A DNA stretch of 64,000 bases from Lacimicrobium alkaliphilum (GTDB lineage: Bacteria; Pseudomonadota; Gammaproteobacteria; Enterobacterales; Alteromonadaceae). Where the stretch lies: the NCBI RefSeq assembly GCF_001466725.1, contig NZ_CP013650.1, positions 3,472,001 to 3,536,000 on the forward strand, read 5' to 3'. Numbering within the stretch: position 1 is the stretch's first letter; each line of letters opens with the position of its first letter. Position numbers and translations under genes: made by a program. This document shows positions 9,841-18,604 of this stretch, in pieces. The notes below the pieces were generated by a model, which was given only the letters and a program-made list of their open reading frames with translations, was not told the DNA's origin and did not search any database.

Positions 9841-10848
9841 CTAACGCGCCCCCATGGCCATGGCTGTATCCAGCATACGATTGGCAAAGCCCCATTCGTT
9901 ATCACACCAGACCAGAGTTTTTACCAGGCAATTGTGACTGACCCGGGTCTGGGTACCATCAACGATGGCGGAATGGGGATCATGGTTAAAGTCACAGGAC
10001 ACCAGTGGCTCTTCGGTATAACCGAGAATCCCTGCCAGGCGGCCTTCTCTGGCCTGCATCAGGGCCTGATTGACCTGCGCGATATTAACCTTCTGATTTA
10101 AGGTTACACTGAGATCCATGGCGGTAACATTAATAGTCGGGACACGCACGGCAATGGCTTCAAAGCGACCGGCAAATTTCGGCAGAATACGTTCGATACC
10201 ACGGGCCAGCTTGGTATCCACCGGAATAATAGACTGGCTGGCAGCGCGGGTACGGCGCAGGTCATCATGATAGGCATCAATCACCTGCTGGTCATGCATG
10301 GAGGCGTGAATAGTGGTAATAGTGCCGCTGTCCACACCAAAAGCCAGATCCAGTGCCTGAATCACCGGCACAATACAGTTGGTCGTGCAGGAACCATTGG
10401 AGACAATACGATCTGTGGCCTTAAGCATGTCGTCGTTAATGCCATAGATCACCGTCGCGTCCATATCCGGGCCACAGGGCTGTGAAAACAGCACCTTCTT
10501 CGCCCCCTGGGCAAGATGCTGCTCACCGTCGGCGCGGTCACCAAACACACCGGTGCATTCAAGTACAATATCCACATCCAGTTCCGACCAGGGCAATGCT
10601 GCAATATCTGCATGCTGCAATAGACGGATCGGGTCGCCAGCCACATTCAAAATGGTGCCATCGAGACGCACATCGAAGGCGAAACGCCCGTGAGAAGTAT
10701 CATACTTAAGCAGATGCGCCACCCCTTCGGGTTTGGCCAGCTCATTGATCGCGACCACCTGGATCTGGCTGTTACGCCCACTTTCATAAAGGGCCCGCAA
10801 CACATTGCGGCCAATCCGGCCAAAACCATTAATGGCAATACGTAACAT
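9841..10848 (-). CDS. epd: erythrose-4-phosphate dehydrogenase (Epd/GapB)
   Basis: A 335-residue NAD-dependent dehydrogenase of the GAPDH superfamily. It oxidises D-erythrose 4-phosphate to 4-phosphoerythronate, the first step of the DXP-dependent pyridoxal phosphate pathway. The Rossmann motif [20 protein letters not shown] is at the N-terminus and the catalytic cysteine C154 lies in [10 protein letters not shown]. coli Epd residues distinguishing it from GapA are retained, such as [43 protein letters not shown] and [15 protein letters not shown]. It sits between tkt, which makes erythrose 4-phosphate, and pgk, the classic gammaproteobacterial order. Confidence 0.93.
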   Translation of the reverse strand: MLRIAINGFGRIGRNVLRALYESGRNSQIQVVAINELAKPEGVAHLLKYDTSHGRFAFDVRLDGTILNVAGDPIRLLQHADIAALPWSELDVDIVLECTGVFGDRADGEQHLAQGAKKVLFSQPCGPDMDATVIYGINDDMLKATDRIVSNGSCTTNCIVPVIQALDLAFGVDSGTITTIHASMHDQQVIDAYHDDLRRTRAASQSIIPVDTKLARGIERILPKFAGRFEAIAVRVPTINVTAMDLSVTLNQKVNIAQVNQALMQAREGRLAGILGYTEEPLVSCDFNHDPHSAIVDGTQTRVSHNCLVKTLVWCDNEWGFANRMLDTAMAMGAR

Positions 10849-10899
10849 CCAAAAGCACCATGTAGTTTAGAAACAACGCCAGCAAGCGTCCAAACAAAG

Positions 10900-10919
10900 C
10901 TGCCGGCACAAGCCGGCAG
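10900..10919 (-). terminator. hairpin between tkt and epd
   Basis: A perfect 8-bp stem CTGCCGGC / GCCGGCAG with loop ACAA. On the minus strand it is followed only by a broken T stretch (CTTTGTTTG), so it may be a partial terminator or attenuator that lowers read-through from tkt into epd. Confidence 0.5.
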
Positions 10920-10950
10920 TTCAACTAAGCGGATTGTATCCAGCGGGCTA

Positions 10951-12963
10951 TCAGTTGAGCAAGTTCAGCGCAGCCTGTGCCACCTTGTCAGCTGTAAAGC
11001 CAAAGTGCTCCATCAACGCACCACCCGGCGCTGATTCACCAAAGGTTGTCATGCCCACCACTGCGCCGTTAAAACCGGTATATTTGTGCCAGAAATCCAC
11101 ATGAGCGGCTTCCACAGCCACACGGCGGGTTATGTTTGAAGGCAATACCGACTCTTTATATTCATCATCCTGCTGATCGAACACGCTGGTGCTGGGCATG
11201 GAAACGACCCGCACTTTTTTACCCTGCTCGCGCAATTGTGCTGCGGCCTGCACCGTAATCGCCACCTCAGAGCCAGTGGCAATCAGGATTACATCTGCGC
11301 TGCCGTCACAATCCACAAGCACATAGCCACCACGGGCAATATCAGCAAGCTGCTGTGCATTACGGGCCTGGGCTTTAAGGCCCTGACGGCTGAATACCAG
11401 CGCACTGGGGCCGTCGGTGCGCTCCAGCGCCGCTTTCCAGGCCGTGGCAGTTTCTGCGCCATCACAGGGGCGCCAGGTGTGCATATTGGGGGTCAGACGC
11501 AGATTCGCCAGTTGCTCAATCGGCTGATGGGTCGGGCCATCTTCCCCCTGACCGATAGAATCATGGGTATAAACAAAAATATTCGGGATCCCCATCAGTG
11601 CCGACATGCGCACGGCATTGCGGGCATATTCCATAAACATCAGAAAGGTAGCGCCGTAAGCACGGAAACCACCATGCAGGCCAATACCGTTCATAATCGC
11701 GCTCATGCCGAATTCGCGCACACCGTAGTAAATATAATTACCGCTGGCATCTTCGGCGCTGAGGCCTTTGGCACCGGACCACAAGGTCAGGTTAGAGCCG
11801 GCCAGATCCGCCGAGCCACCAATAACCTCCGGCAAAATAGAGGCAAAGGCTTCGATGCTGTTTTGTGAAGCCTTGCGGCTGGCAATATCTTCGCTCTTGT
11901 CCTGGCAGGCCTGAATAAAGGCTTCTGCTTTTTGTGCAAAATCAGCTGGCAGTTCACCTTTGAGGCGTCTTTGGAGTTCTGCCGCCAGTTCAGGATAAGC
12001 GCTGACATAGGCGGCCAGTTGTTCGTTCCAGTTCTGCTCGCGCTCAGCGCCCGCTGCTTTGGCATCCCAGCCGGAATAAATTTCTGCTGGTACCTCGAAA
12101 GGTGCATAGGGCCAGTTCAGGTATTCACGGGCGGCGGCAATTTCATCATCACCCAGGGGTGCACCATGGCAATCATGGCTGCCGGATTTATTCGGTGAGC
12201 CAAAACCGATAATGGTCTTGGTACAGATCAGCGTGGGCTTGCTGGTTTGTGCCCTTGCTTCCTCGATAGCGGCCTTGATCTGCTCAGAATCATGGCCGTC
12301 CACAGCCTCAATCACCTGCCAGCCATAAGCACGGAAGCGTGCAGGTGTATCATCGGTAAACCAGCCTTCTACTTCACCGTCGATAGAAATGCCGTTGTCA
12401 TCCCAAAAGGCAATCAGTTTGCCCAGCCCCAGCGTGCCTGCAAGAGAACAACTTTCGTGAGACACCCCTTCCATCAGACAGCCGTCTCCCAGGAAGCAAT
12501 AGGTATAGTGGTCAATAATCTCATGGTCCTGACGATTAAACTGCGCAGCCAGCGTCTTTTCCGCAATCGCCATACCCACTGCATTGCTGATCCCCTGACC
12601 CAGTGGTCCGGTGGTGGTTTCCACACCGGGCGCATAGCCATATTCCGGGTGACCAGGTGTTCTGGAATGCAGTTGACGGAAGTTTTTGATCTCTTCCATG
12701 GGCAGGTCGTAACCACTTAGGTGCAACAGCGAATAAACCAGCATCGAACCATGACCATTGGACAGCACAAAACGATCCCTGTTAGCCCAGTCCGGATTGG
12801 CAGGATTGTGATTGAGAAAATCACACCACAATACCTGGGCAATATCCGCCATCCCCATGGGCGCACCGGGGTGACCGGATTTGGCTTTCTGGACTGCATC
12901 CATAGAGAGGGCACGGATGGCATTGGCTAACTGTCGACGACTGACTTCAGTGCTCTGGGACAT
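10951..12963 (-). CDS. tkt: transketolase
   Basis: A 670-residue thiamine-diphosphate enzyme that moves two-carbon units between sugar phosphates in the non-oxidative pentose phosphate pathway. N-terminal features include [21 protein letters not shown], the TPP-binding [12 protein letters not shown] and the nearby [12 protein letters not shown]. The pyrimidine and C-terminal domains carry [34 protein letters not shown] and the closing [15 protein letters not shown]. Length matches bacterial transketolases. AGGAG is six bases upstream of the ATG. It is the first gene of the tkt-epd-pgk-fda series and diverges from metK across 468 bases. Confidence 0.97.
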   Translation of the reverse strand: MSQSTEVSRRQLANAIRALSMDAVQKAKSGHPGAPMGMADIAQVLWCDFLNHNPANPDWANRDRFVLSNGHGSMLVYSLLHLSGYDLPMEEIKNFRQLHSRTPGHPEYGYAPGVETTTGPLGQGISNAVGMAIAEKTLAAQFNRQDHEIIDHYTYCFLGDGCLMEGVSHESCSLAGTLGLGKLIAFWDDNGISIDGEVEGWFTDDTPARFRAYGWQVIEAVDGHDSEQIKAAIEEARAQTSKPTLICTKTIIGFGSPNKSGSHDCHGAPLGDDEIAAAREYLNWPYAPFEVPAEIYSGWDAKAAGAEREQNWNEQLAAYVSAYPELAAELQRRLKGELPADFAQKAEAFIQACQDKSEDIASRKASQNSIEAFASILPEVIGGSADLAGSNLTLWSGAKGLSAEDASGNYIYYGVREFGMSAIMNGIGLHGGFRAYGATFLMFMEYARNAVRMSALMGIPNIFVYTHDSIGQGEDGPTHQPIEQLANLRLTPNMHTWRPCDGAETATAWKAALERTDGPSALVFSRQGLKAQARNAQQLADIARGGYVLVDCDGSADVILIATGSEVAITVQAAAQLREQGKKVRVVSMPSTSVFDQQDDEYKESVLPSNITRRVAVEAAHVDFWHKYTGFNGAVVGMTTFGESAPGGALMEHFGFTADKVAQAALNLLN

Positions 12964-13431
12964 ATATAACTCCTGCTGGCTGTTTAGGGCTTAGGGTATG
13001 GCGACCCTGAAAAGGGCATCTATTCTCGCCCAGCGCCTTAGTAACTGCAACGCCGTTGCGCATTTTGGTAATGATAAAAACAGAATAACTTATCCACTCC
13101 ACCACTACATCAACTGACCCGGATATGACAAACTGGCAAGCAAAGTTAACAAACAGACATTTAGACGTCTAGATGTAAAGGCTGGTATTTTTGATTTACG
13201 TGGGTAGAATAATCTCCAGTATCCTGGATTCAGTAGTTGCGCGCGAGACGAGAGTGCATCTATCTGATTTGGATGGCGTAATAAAAAAATCCGTGGTCAC
13301 CTTATTGGTGATGAGGCATTTTTTCATATAGCCAGACGAATCAAGGAGATGTGCTATCGTCCGTGTGTCAACTGCCGAATTTAGGATTATGGTCGATAAC
13401 GATCTGACATACCGAATTACGAGGACAATTT
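12964..13431. promoter_or_regulatory. divergent control region between tkt and metK
   Basis: 468 bases with no supported gene. It contains the three-box MetJ operator (13155-13178) and, between it and metK, a long untranslated leader. In the leader is a short stem (TCACC / GGTGA, about 13299-13313) followed a few bases later by a six-T run (about 13319-13324), which might be a weak transcription-attenuating structure. I recognise no known SAM riboswitch class. Promoter hexamers could not be assigned with confidence. Confidence 0.5.
13155..13178. promoter_or_regulatory. MetJ operator (three tandem met boxes)
   Basis: Three adjacent 8-base boxes read AGACATTT, AGACGTCT and AGATGTAA; the middle one equals the MetJ consensus exactly and the neighbours match at five or six of eight positions. 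MetJ with bound S-adenosylmethionine binds such tandem boxes cooperatively. The site lies about 250 bases upstream of metK, the enzyme that makes the co-repressor, consistent with feedback repression. Confidence 0.85.
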
Positions 13432-14583
13432 ATGGCAAAACATCTGTTTACCTCCGAGTCTGTATCCGAGGGGCACCCCGATAAGGTGGCAGACCAGATC
13501 TCCGATGCCGTACTGGACGCCATTTTAAAGCAGGATCCTAAAGCCAGAGTCGCCTGTGAGACTTTTGTTAAAACCGGCATGGTGCTGGTAGGCGGCGAGA
13601 TTAATACCACCGCCTGGGTGGATATTGAGCAACTGGTACGGGATACCGTGCGTGATATTGGCTACACCCACTCGGATATGGGTTTCGATGCCGACTCCTG
13701 CGCCGTGCTTAATGCCATCGGCAAACAGAGCCCGGATATCAACCAGGGAGTAGACAGAACCCGCCCGGAAGATCAGGGCGCAGGTGATCAGGGCCTGATG
13801 TTTGGTTACGCTACCAATGAAACCGATGTGCTGATGCCCGCGCCTATTACCTATGCTCACCGGCTGGTAAAACGCCAGGCCGAAGTGCGTAAAAACGGCA
13901 CACTCAACTGGCTGCGTCCCGATGCCAAGAGTCAGGTGACCTTTGCCTATGAAAATGGTCAGCCGGTCAGTATTGATGCAGTGGTGCTCTCTACCCAGCA
14001 CAGTGAAAGCATCAGCACAGCCGATCTGACCGAGGCGGTGATGGAAGAAATCATCAAACCGGTATTACCCTCGCAGTGGCTGAATGCCAACACCAAATAT
14101 TTTATTAACCCCACTGGCCGCTTTGTGATTGGCGGCCCAATGGGGGATTGCGGTCTCACCGGACGTAAGATCATCGTCGATACCTATGGCGGCATGGCCC
14201 GCCATGGTGGCGGAGCCTTTTCCGGTAAAGATCCTTCAAAGGTTGATCGCTCAGCCACCTATGCCGGGCGTTATGTGGCCAAGAATATCGTTGCGGCGGG
14301 TCTGGCGGATAAATGCGAGATACAGGTGTCCTACGCCATTGGTGTGGCCGAACCTACCTCAATTAATGTGGATACCTTCGGCACCGGCAAGGTGGATGAG
14401 GCCCGTCTGATTGAGCTAATCAGAGAGTTTTTCGACCTGCGCCCCTATGGCCTGCTGAAAATGCTCGATCTGGAGCGCCCCATCTATCAGGCCACCGCCG
14501 CATATGGTCACTTTGGCCGCGATGCTTTCCCCTGGGAAGCGACCGACAAAGCCGACGCCCTGCGCAGTGCTGCTGGTATTTAA
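13432..14583 (+). CDS. metK: S-adenosylmethionine synthetase
   Basis: A 383-residue enzyme that joins methionine and ATP to form S-adenosylmethionine. Signature segments are [20 protein letters not shown] at the N-terminus, [12 protein letters not shown], and the P-loop-like [16 protein letters not shown] in the central domain. Length and sequence match E. coli MetK. The ATG follows GAGGAC with normal spacing. It is transcribed alone, away from tkt, with a MetJ operator far upstream and a repeat island right after the stop. Confidence 0.97.
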   Translation: MAKHLFTSESVSEGHPDKVADQISDAVLDAILKQDPKARVACETFVKTGMVLVGGEINTTAWVDIEQLVRDTVRDIGYTHSDMGFDADSCAVLNAIGKQSPDINQGVDRTRPEDQGAGDQGLMFGYATNETDVLMPAPITYAHRLVKRQAEVRKNGTLNWLRPDAKSQVTFAYENGQPVSIDAVVLSTQHSESISTADLTEAVMEEIIKPVLPSQWLNANTKYFINPTGRFVIGGPMGDCGLTGRKIIVDTYGGMARHGGGAFSGKDPSKVDRSATYAGRYVAKNIVAAGLADKCEIQVSYAIGVAEPTSINVDTFGTGKVDEARLIELIREFFDLRPYGLLKMLDLERPIYQATAAYGHFGRDAFPWEATDKADALRSAAGI

Positions 14584-14589
14584 AAGCAT

Positions 14590-14862
14590 TCACCACAGAG
14601 GCACAGAGAACACAGAGGAGTAAACGTGGTTTAATCCCCGTTACCTGTCTGTGCCTTTTGTGTTTGCGGTAAATTTACCATCATCAAAGGCACTGGATTC
14701 CCGCCTTCGCGGGAATGACCTACTATCAGCTCTCGCTCTTCTCTGCGCCTCTGCGAGATAAAATTTATTCGACAAATATCCTGAGGCAGTCCAATGAATT
14801 GGACCCCACATGGCATTTATCTTCTCTGTGCCCTCTGCGTCTTTGCGGTAAATATTCCCCTA
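14590..14862. repeat. composite palindromic repeat island 3
   Basis: Between metK and the M48 peptidase gene. Units: a CACCACAGAGGCACAGAG palindrome (14590-14675); a CACTGGATTCCCGCCTTCGC element with a GCGGGAATGACC arm (about 14684-14720); a CTCTGCGCCTCTGCGAGATA arm running to CCTGAGG (14731-14783); and a CTGTGCCCTCTGCGTCTTTG arm ending in TGCGGTAAATATTCCCC (about 14812-14862). Bases 14749-14783 are an inverted near-copy of 236-270. A reading frame running through this island into the M48 gene begins too early to be its real start. Confidence 0.85.
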
Positions 14863-14927
14863 AGCAGCTTGGCAAACCAGCCTGTGGCGCGCAGAATAGC
14901 CTTATTGTTTCTAAGCAAGGATTTGCC

Positions 14928-15725
14928 ATGTGGTTCCGTATAATCAGCATTTTACTTCTGTGTACAGTATTTTTAAGTGCCTGTACCACCTCTCCTACCG
15001 GCCGCAAAACCATTAAGCTCTATTCTTCGGCGCAACTGGCGGATATGGGCACCCAGGCCTTTGACAGCATGAAAAGCGAACAGAAAGTTTCTTCCAAAGC
15101 GGTAGAAAACAAGTATGTGCGCTGTGTTGCCGAGCATATTGCCCGTCAGGTACCACAGAGCGTGTTTTCAGGCGACTGGGAAGTGGTGGTCTTCGATGAA
15201 GATCAAATCAATGCGTTCGCGCTGCCGGGCGGTAAAATTGGTGTGTATACAGGGCTGTTGAAGGTGGCCGAGAATCAACATCAGTTAGCCGCGGTCGTTG
15301 GCCATGAAGTGGCTCACGTGATTGCCGAGCATGGCAACGAGCGGATGTCGAGCGGCACGCTGATTAACCTGGGAATGGAAGCCACCAATCAAATCCTACA
15401 AAATCAGCAGGTGGCACAGACTCCGATGATTATGGGTGCCATTGGCCTGGGTGTTCAGGTGGGCGTGCAGTTGCCCTTTAGCCGCACCCATGAGTCTGAA
15501 GCCGACATTATCGGCCTGGATCTGATGGCAAAAGCCGGTTTTGATCCACAGCAATCCGTTAACCTGTGGCAAAATATGGCTAAAGCCAGCGGCGGCCAGC
15601 GCCAGCCGGAATTTCTCTCTACTCACCCGGCCCCGGACAGCCGTATAAAACTGCTACAACAAAATATGGCCAGCGCCAACAACGCCTATCAGCGCAGCAC
15701 CAGTAAGCCGGATTGCCGCCCCTAG
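14928..15725 (+). CDS. M48 family metalloprotease lipoprotein (LoiP/YggG-like)
   Basis: A 265-residue zinc peptidase. It begins with a lipoprotein signal (lipobox LSACT, Cys19), so it is likely periplasmic and membrane-anchored. The zinc site is GHEVAHVIAEH (H126, E127, H130), and E189 in HESEADIIG is the probable third ligand. LoiP in E. coli acts in outer-membrane quality control under low osmolarity; the exact role here is inferred. The start at 14928 has AAGGA upstream and opens directly onto the signal peptide, whereas earlier in-frame codons lie in repeat DNA. E. coli also has loiP beside tktA. It converges on the MscS gene. Confidence 0.92.
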   Translation: MWFRIISILLLCTVFLSACTTSPTGRKTIKLYSSAQLADMGTQAFDSMKSEQKVSSKAVENKYVRCVAEHIARQVPQSVFSGDWEVVVFDEDQINAFALPGGKIGVYTGLLKVAENQHQLAAVVGHEVAHVIAEHGNERMSSGTLINLGMEATNQILQNQQVAQTPMIMGAIGLGVQVGVQLPFSRTHESEADIIGLDLMAKAGFDPQQSVNLWQNMAKASGGQRQPEFLSTHPAPDSRIKLLQQNMASANNAYQRSTSKPDCRP

Positions 15726-15752
15726 AGCGCCATATAATTTCAAAAAACAAAA

Positions 15753-15772
15753 AAGGGCACTATTGCGCCCTT
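15753..15772. terminator. bidirectional terminator between M48 and MscS genes
   Basis: Stem AAGGGC / GCCCTT around an eight-base loop, preceded by an A-rich run (serving the minus-strand gene) and followed by TTCTT. It lies between two convergent genes. Confidence 0.75.
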
Positions 15773-15790
15773 CTTCAGTACTCATTGAGG

Positions 15791-16636
15791 TTATTCTGAC
15801 GCTTTTTCTTCCACTTCCTGCTCATTTTTATGCACATGCACATCCATTTGCGGGAACGGAATGCCAATGCCTTCTTCGTCAAAGCGCAGTTTTACTGCCT
15901 CAGTAAAATCAAATTTAAGTCCCCAGTAATCTGAGGTTTTTGCCCAGGGTCGCACAACAAAATTAACGCTGCTGTCTGCCAACTCAGAAACTGCCACCTG
16001 AGGCGTAGGATCTTTGAGCACCCGTTCATCGGCCTCAAGCATCTCCAGCAAAATCTGTTTGGCTTTGCGTAAGTCGCTGTCATAGCTGATACCCACCACC
16101 ATATCGACCCGCCGGGTATCCATGGCCGAGTAGTTAACAATATTGTCGCCATAAATGGCGCCGTTAGGCACGATTACCATTTTATTGTCCGGAGTGTTAA
16201 AAATAGTGGTAAAAATACCGATATGCTTGACTGAGCCGGCAGTTCCGGCCGCTTCCACATAATCCCCGGCCTTAAAGGGGCGAAACACCAGTAACAAGAC
16301 CCCGGCTGCGAAGTTCTGCAGCGAATCCTTCATCGACAAACCAATCGCCAGGCCGGCAGCACCAAATATAGCCACCAGAGATGTGGTATCCACACCCAAC
16401 TGATCTAAAGACGCAATGATCACAAACAACATCAACAACGCGTTGATGATGGACTTAATAAAACTCACCAACATGTCGTCGTACTTGGAGCGGGCCATGA
16501 CTTTGCCAAACAGACCAACAACAATTCCCACCACAATACGACCAATCACAAAAATAAGCAGGGCCAGTGCAATATTGATTCCCCATGGAATCAGATAGGT
16601 ATCTACCATCTCGGCCATTCTTTCTGTTTCAAACAT
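15791..16636 (-). CDS. mscS: small-conductance mechanosensitive channel (MscS family)
   Basis: A 281-residue inner-membrane channel that releases solutes on hypo-osmotic shock. Hydrophobic helices span about residues 12-40 and 62-82, then the pore-lining TM3 segment GAAGLAIGLSMKDSLQNFAAG and the beta domain FRPFKAGDYVEAAGTAGSVKHIGIF, followed by the cytoplasmic vestibule ending in a PQMDVHVH segment. Length equals E. coli MscS (286 residues). The ATG at 16636 has GGGAG seven bases upstream; 22 extra upstream residues are possible but look unrelated. In E. coli mscS also lies beside the fba-pgk-epd cluster. Confidence 0.94.
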   Translation of the reverse strand: MFETERMAEMVDTYLIPWGINIALALLIFVIGRIVVGIVVGLFGKVMARSKYDDMLVSFIKSIINALLMLFVIIASLDQLGVDTTSLVAIFGAAGLAIGLSMKDSLQNFAAGVLLLVFRPFKAGDYVEAAGTAGSVKHIGIFTTIFNTPDNKMVIVPNGAIYGDNIVNYSAMDTRRVDMVVGISYDSDLRKAKQILLEMLEADERVLKDPTPQVAVSELADSSVNFVVRPWAKTSDYWGLKFDFTEAVKLRFDEEGIGIPFPQMDVHVHKNEQEVEEKASE

Positions 16637-16825
16637 GTCTTCACTCCCTCTAAAAATACAGTCATTGATAAACTGCTTACAGCATAATAGAAGCTCCGGC
16701 AAAGGGGCCAGTATTTTCTTAACTGATGCCGGATTCCTTGTTAGTATTTACTTCTATGTCAACTGGATTACCTTGTTCAATCCGTTTGACGGACTGGCGC
16801 ATTAGAAACGGACGAAACCACTGCC

Positions 16826-18604
16826 TTGATCACTTTTTCTCCTCTGATATTAACCCGTCCCGGCAAACAACCATGGTGGCCGAAGCTCATGCTGTTGTGC
16901 GTGCTGATATCGACAACCGCGATCGGCGAAGAAATCATGACCCTCAAGATTGAGGGCGTGACCGATGCCCAAAGGGAAAATATCCGCGCTCACCTGGGGG
17001 CATTTCCTGAACAACAAAGCCAGCTCAACAGATTTCTGGCCAAAATGCCACATCGCAGTGAGCAGGCTCTTATCGCTCTTGGCTACAATAATGCCGGGAT
17101 TGATCTGCAGATAGAACGTGAGGTAAAGCCCGTTCAGGTAACGCTGATGGTCACTCCCGGCGATCCGACCCTGATCACCGAACTGGATCTGAAAGTAAAC
17201 ATTGATAACGATAAGGATGAGGGTTTCGGGGACATCTTGCAGCGTATCCGCAATCATAAGGGTAAAGTGCTGAACCATGGCCGCTATGAAAGCTGGAAAA
17301 GTGAAATCCATAATTATGCCCGCAATCATGGCTACCTGAGTGGCAAATGGAAGGAAACACAATTACTTATAGATAAAGGTCAGCAAAAGGCCAGAATAGT
17401 GCTGCATTATGATGCCGGGGCCAGATTCCGGCTGGGTGAGATTGAGTTTAGCGGTTCATCACTGTCACCGGAATTATTAGCGCGGTTATCACCTCTGCAG
17501 GAAGATGAATATTATCAGATATCACAACTGAGCAAGCTGGAGTCAGCTTTGCGCAAATCCGGCTATTTCGGTGAAGTTCAGGTTGTCCCTAAAATCAATC
17601 AGTCAGAGGATCACCGGGTACCGATTCAGGTCAACCTCAGTGATGCCAGTCGCCACAGCTTTCAGGTCGGTCTTGGCTATGTCACCGATACCGGACCCCG
17701 GGCACAATTCAACTGGCAAACTCCGCGGGTAAACCGTCATGGGCACAGCCAGCAAACTATGCTGCGCTATTCCACCGTCAACCCTTATCTCAACTTTTTG
17801 TATCAGATACCGGGTGAGGATCCTAATAACCAGCACTATCAATTACGCCTGGGTTTTGAAAAAAACGACTTCGGTGATCTGACCAGCACACAACAACACG
17901 CCGCTGTGGTCAGACAAGACATCAAAGGGCGATGGATATTCAGCTCCCAGGTACGCTGGCTGTCGGAGCAGTGGTCACTGGATGGCAGCGATTTTGATGG
18001 AAATTATCTGTTGCCGGGTATCAGTTTATCGCGAACCCGCCGACAAGGGCCGGTGCGGGATCCTTCATCAGGTTTTTTGCAAAGCTACCAACTCGAAGCC
18101 ACAGATGATGCGCTCGGTTCCAGCGGGCGACTGCTCAGGGCCACCGCATTCTGGAAATGGCTGGACAGTTGGGGCAACCACAGACTGGTGATACGCGGGC
18201 AAGCCGGAGCCAACATAACAGGGATTGATAGTAGTGAAGATTTAGCGCCCTCGTTGCGCTTCTTTGCCGGCGGTGATCAGAGCATCAGAGGCTTCGCCTA
18301 TAACAGCCTGGGCCCGACTATTACCGTTGATACGGATGACGACACTGATGATCAAAAAGTGGTGGGCGGAAAAATGCTGGCTGTCGCCTCTGTAGAGTAT
18401 CAGTATTACCTCAATGACAACTGGCGCATAGCCCTGTTTACCGATGCCGGTAATGCCTTTAACCGCGGCGATTTTGAGCTTAAACAATCGGTGGGAACCG
18501 GGCTGCACTGGCTTTCTCCTGTTGGCGCCATTCGTCTGGAAGTGGCATATGGCATCGACGAAGATAATCCGCGATTTCATATCAGTATGGGGGCGGAACT
18601 CTGA
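16826..18604 (+). CDS. tamA: translocation and assembly module protein TamA (Omp85 family)
   Basis: A 592-residue outer-membrane protein of the Omp85/BamA superfamily. With TamB it assembles some outer-membrane proteins and is implicated in phospholipid transport between membranes. It has a signal-like stretch (about residues 14-34), POTRA-type repeats (about 38-270), then a 16-strand barrel with the conserved FFAGGDQSIRGFAYNSLGP and a barrel end of IRLEVAYGIDEDNPRFHISM. The start is uncertain: TTG at 16826 keeps the charged n-region of the signal peptide, while ATG at 16889 would cut into it; neither has a good ribosome binding site. It overlaps tamB by one base (TGATG). Confidence 0.92.
   Translation: MITFSPLILTRPGKQPWWPKLMLLCVLISTTAIGEEIMTLKIEGVTDAQRENIRAHLGAFPEQQSQLNRFLAKMPHRSEQALIALGYNNAGIDLQIEREVKPVQVTLMVTPGDPTLITELDLKVNIDNDKDEGFGDILQRIRNHKGKVLNHGRYESWKSEIHNYARNHGYLSGKWKETQLLIDKGQQKARIVLHYDAGARFRLGEIEFSGSSLSPELLARLSPLQEDEYYQISQLSKLESALRKSGYFGEVQVVPKINQSEDHRVPIQVNLSDASRHSFQVGLGYVTDTGPRAQFNWQTPRVNRHGHSQQTMLRYSTVNPYLNFLYQIPGEDPNNQHYQLRLGFEKNDFGDLTSTQQHAAVVRQDIKGRWIFSSQVRWLSEQWSLDGSDFDGNYLLPGISLSRTRRQGPVRDPSSGFLQSYQLEATDDALGSSGRLLRATAFWKWLDSWGNHRLVIRGQAGANITGIDSSEDLAPSLRFFAGGDQSIRGFAYNSLGPTITVDTDDDTDDQKVVGGKMLAVASVEYQYYLNDNWRIALFTDAGNAFNRGDFELKQSVGTGLHWLSPVGAIRLEVAYGIDEDNPRFHISMGAEL

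Noticed and set aside
13290..13330. SAM riboswitch upstream of metK
   Set aside because: I could not match any known SAM riboswitch core; only one short stem and a T-run are present, and MetJ boxes already explain regulation.
14715..14927. N-terminal extension of the M48 peptidase by 71 codons
   Set aside because: The extension is repeat DNA and would bury the lipoprotein signal; a good ribosome site and signal peptide begin at 14928.
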